Both the position numbers and the translations under genes were made by a program. Below are positions 46,193 to 53,272 of a stretch of DNA of 64,000 nt, one piece after another (position 1 is the first letter of the stretch; each line of letters starts with the position of its first letter). The DNA comes from Mesotoga prima MesG1.Ag.4.2 (GTDB lineage Bacteria > Thermotogota > Thermotogae > Petrotogales > Kosmotogaceae): NCBI RefSeq assembly GCF_000147715.2, contig NC_017934.1, positions 2,418,001-2,482,000 of the forward strand, read 5' to 3'. Below the pieces are notes generated by a model. The model worked only from the letters and a program-made list of their open reading frames with translations. It was not told where the DNA came from and did no database searches.

Positions 46193-47035
46193 TCAGCTAA
46201 GCTCGTGCAATCTGTACTTTGCAATAAAAGCCTTCAGTGACTCAGTTGAAGGATCAATAATGATGGAACCTTTATCGCAAAGGCCTTTGAACAGATAAGA
46301 GGGAGCCTTACTGCTTGAAATCTCTAGGAAATCCTTCTTGTCCATATAGATCGCCAGTCCGGACTTCCAGTAGTTCTCATCAACCCATCTGTTGATGTCC
46401 TGGTATTCTTCTCTCCAGTCCTTCTTCACTATGCCCTGTTTGACTGAGGTTATTAGAGAGACTTTGCCCTTTTCGTCCACCCCTAGAACCAGACTTGTCC
46501 AGAGTTCCGTCTTATTCTCAAAAACCGCAATCACAACTGCAGTACCTCTATCGGCAAAGCTTTCCAATACTGATTTGAACTGAAGATACCCGACCTTTCC
46601 GGGTAGCAACCACTGCAGGCCGAATTGGCGACTTGCAGGACCGGGATAGGCCACTATTCCAGGGTAATAGCAGTCCAGCAAGCTGTACATTCTGTACATG
46701 TACTCATCAAGATCCTCGTCGACTTTCCATGAACTCTGGACTTCATTGTAGTAGTTCTCTACGTGGCTTCTCTCTAGAACCATTACCAGATCAACATTCT
46801 TTTCATTTGTCTCAAAGAGTTTCTTTGCGTCCATCTCAGGATCTGTGACCTTCCTGATTGGATTTACAACTTCCACTTCATGAGAATGACTGATGTTTTG
46901 GACCTTTCCATTCTCATGTATCACAACGATTCTTCTCTTCTCTCTCAAGCCTTTTAGAACTACATGATGAAGATTTGCCCATTGCTTTACATCGATATCA
47001 ATCATCAAAGGATTTTTATCCAACATACTCATCAT
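46193..47035 (-). CDS. Unrecognised protein in the carbohydrate operon (~280 aa)
   Basis: I do not recognise this family. Several starts are possible within four codons (ATG at 47035, 47032 or 47026), all behind GGGAGGG; 47032 or 47026 gives better spacing. The protein is soluble and mixed alpha/beta, without signal peptide or cysteine clusters. Notable segments are WANLHHVVLKGLREKRRIVV near the start, YYPGIVAYPGPASRQFGLQW centrally, AVVIAVFENKTELWTSLVLG, and WREEYQDINRWVDENYWKSG with KGSIIIDPSTESLKAFIAKY at the end. The two similar beta-hairpin halves could suggest a duplicated fold. It is tightly packed between the beta-galactosidase-like gene and the transporter ATPase gene, so it probably serves the same catabolic or regulatory task. 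Confidence 0.8.
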   Translation of the reverse strand: MMSMLDKNPLMIDIDVKQWANLHHVVLKGLREKRRIVVIHENGKVQNISHSHEVEVVNPIRKVTDPEMDAKKLFETNEKNVDLVMVLERSHVENYYNEVQSSWKVDEDLDEYMYRMYSLLDCYYPGIVAYPGPASRQFGLQWLLPGKVGYLQFKSVLESFADRGTAVVIAVFENKTELWTSLVLGVDEKGKVSLITSVKQGIVKKDWREEYQDINRWVDENYWKSGLAIYMDKKDFLEISSSKAPSYLFKGLCDKGSIIIDPSTESLKAFIAKYRLHELS

Positions 47036-47044
47036 CCCTCCCGT

Positions 47045-49144
47045 CTAAGCGTTGATTGCCTTCCAGCTGAAGATCCTAATGTCGTGCGCGCAAACTTCCG
47101 TCACTAATCTTCCAGCCGAGATCTGTTCCTTCTTTTCTTCCCAGATGTCTGTAATGCTCTCGGAAACGCTAGGCAACGGAATGTCAATTTCAATTTTCTT
47201 GTCTGATGGATTTGCCACAAAGAGAATGTACTCATCACTTGTCTTGCCCTTGTACAAAACCAAGTCTGCAACGGATTTACCTTTGTCTATTCTGAAGACC
47301 TTAACGGAATCCAAGATCTCGATCAAACCGGAACTGACACTTTCCAGCTCGAAAATCTGTATTAGGGAGCCTTTACCACATGCGAATTTCTTTCCGATTT
47401 CCATGCCGTTGCTATTGAGCACTGGCTTCCCTGTTGTGGAACTCACCAGCTTGCTTAGGGCAGACTCTGAGCTGAACGTATCGTCAAGCTTTGGAACCTC
47501 CGGACCCAGAACTACCGTACCGCCGGTTTCGATGTACTCGGCCAACTTGTCGGCCGTTTTCTTTCCTATGTAGTCGAAAGCAGAGATAACCAAAACCTTG
47601 TGCTTCTTGAGTGCTTCGACTGACTGAGCGGTATCTCCCAAGCTGAACACTACTCCACCTTCTGTCAATGCCCTGTAGAAAGCATCGAACCATGTACTCT
47701 TGTGCTGCTGTATTGGTCTTCTGAATCCAAGATTTTCATCGGAGACTATTACTGAACTTGGATATTCGGAGAATCCAAAGACCGGTTCTAGAAAATCTCC
47801 TACTACAGGAAGAAGAGTAGTTGCGGCTTCTAGTCTGTCGTAATCTCTATTGACCACAAGTAGTACGTCATCACACTTGGCAAAGTCGTTCCACCGTATC
47901 TTCATAAGATTGGTCCCGACTTTCTTGTGAGCGGCGTAAGAGTCTTCTTTTACGACTCCCTTTCTGTTGATAGGGGACCCGAGCCATTTGTTTCTATCAA
48001 CTAGCATGTACCTGTTGAATTCCTTTATCCCGTGCATAAGCGCTTCTTTCGTTACGAAAACCTCGTCAGTGACGTCTCCGGGCTTTATATACCACGGCCA
48101 GACACCCATAATGAACTCTGGAATATATGGAAATCTGCTGCATCCAGAGACATAAGATGCGATCGTCTTGACGTGGTCGTAGAGTTCCTTTCTTGAATAG
48201 ATATCGAAGCCGACAAAGCCAAGCTTTTCTTCGAGAGCAGGGAGATTGAACGGAGTAGTAGGAGCTCCCTTTGCTCCACCGGGACCTAGAGGATGTGGAT
48301 AGTTGTGGAATAGAGGCACGTGAATCCCCCTTGACTTCATTCGATTACCTAAGTTCTCCATGCTGGTTATCAGGTAGAATTCTCTGTATTCTATCCAATC
48401 GAGGTAATAACGAAGCTCTTCCTTCCTTGTCCCTTCAAAACGGCCTGGGGGATCTATCTCGTCAAACCCACTGTAATTTGAAGAGTACATTTTGTTAAGC
48501 TCGGAAACCGTGTTGTATTTCTCCTTCAAAAAACTTCGGTAAAGAGCCTTTGAAGAGTCGCTGTAATCTGTTGAATATGGATTGACATTGAAAAAGAATC
48601 CCATCTCGTTGTCTACTTGCACAGCGACGAGATTCCCTTTCGGTGGTTGATGCTTCTCGAGTATGCTGAAGATCGCATCATACCATAGATCAACTTCGGC
48701 GAGGAATTCCTCTGAATGATAAGCGAGTGCCGGAATGGGTCTTGGCACTTGTGTCAACACAACTTTCCCACCCTTTGCGTTTCTTGCCTGTAGCTTTGGG
48801 TCTTCGAGGATTCTCTCCGGGAAACCGAACCAGGTAAGCTCCGAATTTATCTGTGGGCCCGGCCTGACTGCGAAATATAAACCCTTTTCTTCGCAAAGCG
48901 TCAAGAATCTGTCTATGTCTCTGCTGGGTTCTACCTCCCCGAAATCAAAAACGCCTCTCTGCAATTCGTGGATTTCCCAGGGAATGTAAGTGGTAATTGC
49001 ATTGAAGCCCATGTCCTTCACCTTATCAAGAATTCCGCTCCAGGCTTCCGGTTTGCTACGCCAGTAATGAACCGATCCGCTGTACATGGAAATCTCTTTC
49101 CCGTCGACCTTGAACTTCTGATCTTCAATTTTAACTGTCGCCAT
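47045..49144 (-). CDS. Glycoside hydrolase, family 35-type beta-galactosidase
   Basis: About 699 aa from the second of two adjacent ATGs (six bases after GGAGG). There is no signal peptide, so it acts on imported sugar in the cytoplasm. The N-terminal TIM barrel shows family features: MYSGSVHYWR, FNAITTYIPWEIHE, FAVRPGPQINSELTWFGFP, and VAVQVDNEMGFF with the probable acid/base Glu at about 179. The nucleophile may be the Glu of RFPYIPEFIMG at ~339. A middle region (~500-590) with VLVISAFDYIGKKTADKLAE resembles the A4 beta-galactosidase trimerisation/flavodoxin-like domain of GH42, and a small beta domain closes the protein. The mixture makes family 35 versus 42 uncertain. It is the first structural gene after the ROK repressor. 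Confidence 0.85.
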   Translation of the reverse strand: MATVKIEDQKFKVDGKEISMYSGSVHYWRSKPEAWSGILDKVKDMGFNAITTYIPWEIHELQRGVFDFGEVEPSRDIDRFLTLCEEKGLYFAVRPGPQINSELTWFGFPERILEDPKLQARNAKGGKVVLTQVPRPIPALAYHSEEFLAEVDLWYDAIFSILEKHQPPKGNLVAVQVDNEMGFFFNVNPYSTDYSDSSKALYRSFLKEKYNTVSELNKMYSSNYSGFDEIDPPGRFEGTRKEELRYYLDWIEYREFYLITSMENLGNRMKSRGIHVPLFHNYPHPLGPGGAKGAPTTPFNLPALEEKLGFVGFDIYSRKELYDHVKTIASYVSGCSRFPYIPEFIMGVWPWYIKPGDVTDEVFVTKEALMHGIKEFNRYMLVDRNKWLGSPINRKGVVKEDSYAAHKKVGTNLMKIRWNDFAKCDDVLLVVNRDYDRLEAATTLLPVVGDFLEPVFGFSEYPSSVIVSDENLGFRRPIQQHKSTWFDAFYRALTEGGVVFSLGDTAQSVEALKKHKVLVISAFDYIGKKTADKLAEYIETGGTVVLGPEVPKLDDTFSSESALSKLVSSTTGKPVLNSNGMEIGKKFACGKGSLIQIFELESVSSGLIEILDSVKVFRIDKGKSVADLVLYKGKTSDEYILFVANPSDKKIEIDIPLPSVSESITDIWEEKKEQISAGRLVTEVCAHDIRIFSWKAINA

Positions 49145-49190
49145 CATTGGCCTCCTTTCAATTCTCTTTTTGAGCTCTAGATATTAATGA

Positions 49191-50333
49191 CTACAAGAAT
49201 GTTTTTTTCTGAACTAAGTAGCCCGCACCTATTAAGACTCCTTCAGATGGAAATTTGCTTCTTGCAAAATCTACTGAACCGACAAACTCATTCGGGAGAA
49301 TGTTTTTAATCAGTGGGATTGTATATTTTGTTAGGAGCTCGAATTGGTTGTAGCCGATCCCCCCGGTCATAACAACGATATCTGGATTAAGAATTGAAAT
49401 CAAGTTACAGAGCGCAAGAGCTAAGCTCTTGCATCCTTGATATATGAGATCCCTTAAGCGTTCGTCATCAATGTCCCTTTCAAATAGATCTGTAGCTGTG
49501 AATCCGTGATATCCAAATTCGTCAAGCTTTCTTTCCAAACACACACCTGATAATTTTTCTTCAAGCTCGCCGAAGAAGCTCTCTCTGTAATAGGTATTGT
49601 CCCAGTTGGAAATTAGGTAACCCAATTCTCCGGCCCTTCCAGTAGAACCTGTATAAAGCCTTCCGTCAATAATCACCCCGCTACCTATCCCTGCTCCAAG
49701 GTTGATTACAACAACGTTTTTCTTTCCTTCAGCTACACCTTTCCAGCTTTCACTGAGCGCCTGCAAAGCTGCATCGTTCTCACAAAAGGTTTCAATTCCG
49801 AATTGCTCCTCGATCCATGATTTTATGGGAACATTTCTCAAAGACAGTACCGGGATGAAATCGGCAACGCCGTTATTGCTGCCAATTACGCCTGGTATTC
49901 CTACTCCTATACCGATTATTTTCTCTTTTGGACCGACCTCGATTACCCCTCCTATGGCTTCAAACAAAAGACTCATGAACTCTTCTTTTGACATATTTTC
50001 TCTAAGAGAGACTGTATGTGAAGCTCCTATGTTTCCATCGAGATCGATCATTGCAGCAACTATTTTGGTTCTGCCGATGTCCACTGCCAGTGTCAGTCTG
50101 AAATCAGCAACAAAGCCCAATAAAGTAGCTTGCTTGCCGCCCTTTGAGCTTCTCTTAACATCCTTCCCGACTTCTCTGACAGCCCCTACGCTCAGGAGTT
50201 TGCGAACTCCAAGAGTGACAACCGGCTTACTTATGTTTTCTTTCTTAGCAATTCTGACTCTTGCAATAGGACCCTCATTTCGAATCCTTGCAAGAATAAC
50301 TCTCTCTCTTTCCGTAAAATGCAGATTCCGCAA
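49191..50333 (-). CDS. ROK-family transcriptional repressor
   Basis: About 380 aa. The best start is the TTG at 50333, seven bases after AGGAG; a TTG 18 bases upstream lacks a site. The N-terminal winged helix (RNEGPIARVRIAKKENISKP) precedes a sugar-kinase-like domain with LAVDIGRTKIVAAMIDLDG, IGIGVGIPGVIG, FCENDAALQAL, NLGAGIGSGVIIDG and GSTGRAGELG. The usual ROK zinc motif (CxCGxxGC) after GELG is missing: the segment reads LISNWDNTYYRESFFGELEE. It should repress the downstream operon, and itself, until a sugar binds. Inverted repeats with TTAG/CTAA arms flank its promoter. Confidence 0.9.
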   Translation of the reverse strand: MRNLHFTERERVILARIRNEGPIARVRIAKKENISKPVVTLGVRKLLSVGAVREVGKDVKRSSKGGKQATLLGFVADFRLTLAVDIGRTKIVAAMIDLDGNIGASHTVSLRENMSKEEFMSLLFEAIGGVIEVGPKEKIIGIGVGIPGVIGSNNGVADFIPVLSLRNVPIKSWIEEQFGIETFCENDAALQALSESWKGVAEGKKNVVVINLGAGIGSGVIIDGRLYTGSTGRAGELGYLISNWDNTYYRESFFGELEEKLSGVCLERKLDEFGYHGFTATDLFERDIDDERLRDLIYQGCKSLALALCNLISILNPDIVVMTGGIGYNQFELLTKYTIPLIKNILPNEFVGSVDFARSKFPSEGVLIGAGYLVQKKTFL

Positions 50334-50343
50334 AATAGAACTC

Positions 50344-50356
50344 CTAACCAAGTTAG
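50344..50356 (-). promoter_or_regulatory. Candidate ROK operator 2 (overlapping the 5' leader)
   Basis: CTAAC-CAA-GTTAG is a perfect inverted repeat lying between the promoter and the ROK start codon, overlapping its ribosome binding site region. It shares the GTTAG arm with the palindrome at 50421-50440. Confidence 0.5.
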
Positions 50357-50383
50357 TATCATAAAGTCCAACGAATGAATTCT

Positions 50384-50413
50384 ATTACACTTCTCTTTAT
50401 CATCAAAACTCAA
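50384..50413 (-). promoter_or_regulatory. Promoter of the ROK/carbohydrate operon
   Basis: On the minus strand TTGAGT (50413-50408) and TGTAAT (50389-50384) are 18 bases apart. The start codon at 50333 is about 50 bases downstream. Confidence 0.5.
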
Positions 50414-50420
50414 TTCATCA

Positions 50421-50440
50421 TAGTTAGTAAAACCTAACTA
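50421..50440. promoter_or_regulatory. Candidate ROK operator 1
   Basis: TAGTTAG-TAAAAC-CTAACTA is a perfect inverted repeat with 7-base arms, seven bases upstream of the proposed -35. TTAGT-type palindromes are the established operator class of XylR/NagC-like ROK repressors. Confidence 0.65.
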
Positions 50441-51315
50441 ATTGTCTGACGGTAGAGAATGGAGATAATCAGGCTAGATCGCGTTTGAATGATCAAGACT
50501 GAAGTTAAGAGGGAACTATTAAGGCAGTAAATTGTACATTGCTTTCGAAGCAACGGCACTTCAGAGGCTAAAAGGCGCTGTGTGCGGATTGTTGCTGTGA
50601 TGATAAAAAAGCCTTCAGATGAATGATTTCTTTCTCCGAATTCTTATTGTAATAGAAATCAATGTTTTACATCGATTCTGCAGGAATCTCTCACCTGATT
50701 CGAGGAGACTCCCTTCTAGTTGGCAATTAGAGTGCGTTTTCATTCATCGAAAGGGCTAATCTAAGTGATATGGAATTAATGATTACTCCAAGTGTCTCGC
50801 ATAGCCGAGCAGCCCACAAGAGGCGGAAGCTCTAAAAAGGAAAAAGAAAATCCTTCAGACCGAGCCTTCACAAAGTCGATCAGGTTCTAATGTTTATCCA
50901 AATTTCTGCTCAAGTCAAGCAAATCGAAGCAGAGTAATACTAGATGGTACTCCGTAATATATATACAGTTTCGATTTCATTGTTCCACTGAACCTAATAC
51001 CCCCTCGAAAACCCAGATCCTTAACAGGAGCTTTTCAGGATGACGCGAAGGGAGAGAATCATGCCCCGAAAACTTGTTGTATCATCCCGTAATATCCCCG
51101 CGTGTCATCCCGTAGTGCTCTTATACGGGATCCTGTCCTACATTATTGCTCTTCCTCAAATGATCAATATAGCGTAGAAGAAAATAAGCATCAGAAAGAT
51201 TCGTGGATTATCTGGGAGACTCATGAATATAATACAAAAACAAACTGAGTCCTTTTCAGAGTAATTAATTGGAAACTAGAAAGGAAGAGAGGTATGAAGA
51301 TGGTTTGCTAACAAT
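50441..51315. other. Intergenic region with palindromes, no gene
   Basis: About 875 bases between divergent genes, with no ORF bearing a start site. It contains two CATCCCGT stretches and the strong hairpin at 51107-51131; the rest is AT-rich and featureless to me. Confidence 0.5.
51107..51131. repeat. REP-like hairpin, GTCATCCC family
   Basis: ATCCCGTA and TACGGGAT pair around a 9-base loop containing GTGCTC. The frame GTCATCCC-N2-AGTGCTC-N6-GGGATC also occurs at 28229-28255 with a weaker stem. Confidence 0.65.
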
Positions 51316-51347
51316 ATACTATATAGTATAATACTGTAAAGTATAAT
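51316..51347 (+). promoter_or_regulatory. Promoter region of the AAA ATPase gene with repeated ATACT/AGTAT half-sites
   Basis: ATACTATATAGTAT (51316-51329), AGTATAATACT (51325-51335) and ATACT-N4-AGTAT (51331-51344) are three overlapping palindromes built from one half-site. Two TATAAT boxes (51327-51332, 51342-51347) lie within them, so a regulator bound here would cover the promoter. Confidence 0.5.
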
Positions 51348-51362
51348 AAGTAGGTGATCACT

Positions 51363-52730
51363 GTGTTTGTAGGCAGAAAGAGGGAATTAGCCTATCTCGA
51401 GGAGAGATTTAAAACGGGAAAACCGGAACTGATTATTCTATACGGAAGAAGGAGAGTTGGAAAGACAGAACTCACAAAGGAATTCTTGAGGAAGAAGCGG
51501 GGGATCTATTACCTGGCAGAGAAACTGCCTGAGAATCTTCAACTGAAGAAGCTCTCCGAGAAGGTCATTGAATTCTTCGACGAAGACATAATAACCGAAT
51601 TCTCCAACTGGGAGATGCTGTTCAAGTACCTTGCCTCCAAGCACGATCGATACATACTCGTGATAGATGAATTTCCTTACCTTATAGAAAGAGAACCGGG
51701 CATTATTTCGTCTTTTCAAAAGGGCTGGGACGAATACTTGTCAAACTCGAACGTCTTTCTCATTCTCACGGGTTCGAGCGTCTCCGTAATGGAGAACAGT
51801 GTCTTGGGCTATAAGAGCCCTCTATACGGCAGGCGAACAGGACAGCTTCTTCTAAAGCAGTTTCCCTTCAATGAAATCGGCGAGTTCTTCGAGAAGAAAT
51901 ACGGATTTGACGATTTACTCAAGATATGGGGCACTCTTGGTGGAGTACCGTTCTATCTTGAACAGTTTGACAGCGATCTTGACTACTACGGAAATGTCAT
52001 GGAGAAGATATACAACCAGAACGAGGTGTTGTTTGCCGAAGCCGAGTTTCTTCTGAATGATGAGCTCAGAGAACCGAGAAACTACTTTGCCATTTTGAGG
52101 GCAATCTCGCTTGGAAAGAGAAAACTGGGCGAGATAATAAACGAAACTGGTATCGACAAGAGTAGCATCATGAAATATATCTCCATTCTCAATCTTCTTG
52201 GCATAGTCGAGAAAGAAGTACCAGTGGGTGAAGATCCGCTTAAGAGCAAGAAGGGACTATACAGAATAGCGGACAACTTCTTCAGATTCTACTTCCGTTA
52301 TGTTTTCTATTACAAAGATCTAATACTCACCGATCAGAGGGAAAGACTGTTGAGCATCCTGAAAGATACCGAAAACCAGTTCTTCGCGCTCACATATGAG
52401 GATTTCGCGCGCAGTGCCGTCATGTGGATTAGCGGATCGAACTACTTCGAAATTGGTCGCTGGTGGGATAGAAACGCCGAAATCGATCTGGTGGGCATGA
52501 ACAGAGAAGAGAAACGAATATTATTGGGAGAAGTCAAGTGGAGTGAAAGGCCCGTCACCACTGATATTTTTGCAGCATTGCGTGAAAAGGCATATCTGCC
52601 ACGATGGGATGAATTCAAAGAGAAGGAGTACGCTATTTTCAGCAGATCTGGCTTCACCAAAGCTCTAGTTGACGAGGCTAAGTCCGATCGATCTCTAATG
52701 CTTTTTCACGGGGACAAGAGAGTAGTCTAA
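51363..52730 (+). CDS. AAA ATPase with C-terminal DUF234/nuclease-like domain
   Basis: About 455 aa. The start is the GTG at 51363: the preceding TAAGTAGGTGATC is almost a full match to the 16S anti-Shine-Dalgarno sequence, and VFVGRKRELAYLEERF is the family's usual start. Walker A is YGRRRVGKTELTK, Walker B YILVIDEFPYLI, and sensor 1 LILTGSSVSVME. A winged-helix segment (GKRKLGEIINETGIDKSSIM) follows. The C-terminal DUF234 domain contains DRNAEIDLVG and LLGEVKWS, which fits the D-x(n)-ExK pattern of PD-(D/E)XK nucleases. These archaeal-type ATPases are common in thermophiles and mobile regions; their role is unknown. It stands alone between intergenic DNA and the CRISPR locus. Confidence 0.9.
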   Translation: MFVGRKRELAYLEERFKTGKPELIILYGRRRVGKTELTKEFLRKKRGIYYLAEKLPENLQLKKLSEKVIEFFDEDIITEFSNWEMLFKYLASKHDRYILVIDEFPYLIEREPGIISSFQKGWDEYLSNSNVFLILTGSSVSVMENSVLGYKSPLYGRRTGQLLLKQFPFNEIGEFFEKKYGFDDLLKIWGTLGGVPFYLEQFDSDLDYYGNVMEKIYNQNEVLFAEAEFLLNDELREPRNYFAILRAISLGKRKLGEIINETGIDKSSIMKYISILNLLGIVEKEVPVGEDPLKSKKGLYRIADNFFRFYFRYVFYYKDLILTDQRERLLSILKDTENQFFALTYEDFARSAVMWISGSNYFEIGRWWDRNAEIDLVGMNREEKRILLGEVKWSERPVTTDIFAALREKAYLPRWDEFKEKEYAIFSRSGFTKALVDEAKSDRSLMLFHGDKRVV

Positions 52731-52904
52731 AGATCCTGTGATAAGCACACCACTTTCCAAAAAATCTGTCAGGAAGAAACCTTTTCGAGAGTTTACCAAT
52801 CTTCTGATGAGAGGAATAGAAATCGAGAAGCCAGTAACCTTCGGTGGCGAGTCCGGACTTTGTCGGAAAGCAAAATGGGGACTGACGAGTTCAATTAGAC
52901 CCGC

Positions 52905-53097
52905 TGATCGCCGGGAAGTGCCGTCCTTCGTCCAAAACCATGAATCCGTCCTTCGGGAAGACTGGTTCTTCGTTCCGACGCTGCGCGTCCAGGTTGTTCG
53001 TTCTTGGAACAGATCCCGGATCAAGTCCGGGATGACAATTAACGGTTATTCCGAAAAGGCTAGATTCCGTTCTTCCGACAAAGCTCCTGGTCGGAAT
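52905..53097. repeat. REP-like palindromic element, copy 2
   Basis: Three hairpins in a row: CTGG-loop-GACGCTGCGCGTC-CAG (52962-52992; counterpart at 28354), ATCCCGGA-TCAAG-TCCGGGAT (53013-53033), and TTCCGAC-N10-GTCGGAA (about 53075-53097). In the first, the outer stem is CTG/CAG here and CCG/CGG at 28354, a compensatory change. No coding potential. Confidence 0.7.
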
Positions 53098-53272
53098 CTC
53101 GATACTATTGCTTCACGGCTCTCCTCGGTGAACGGAGAACCGGTTTGTTTGATCTTCCGAGACCTGAGACCCATTTCGTTGGACTTTTCTACTCACAACT
53201 CACACTGGAACTTGCAACTGATCTTGGCACACTCCAACCACCGACCCGCTATCCCCACAACCCCGTTTGAGA
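53098..53272. other. Sequence left of the CRISPR array (trailer side)
   Basis: About 175 bases between the palindromes and the last (oldest) repeat. No ORF and no degenerate repeat copies are seen. Given the array's direction of transcription this is the trailer side. Confidence 0.5.

Noticed and set aside
49702-50364. 220-codon plus-strand frame opposite the ROK gene
   Set aside because: It is the antisense frame of a well-supported gene, with no ribosome binding site.
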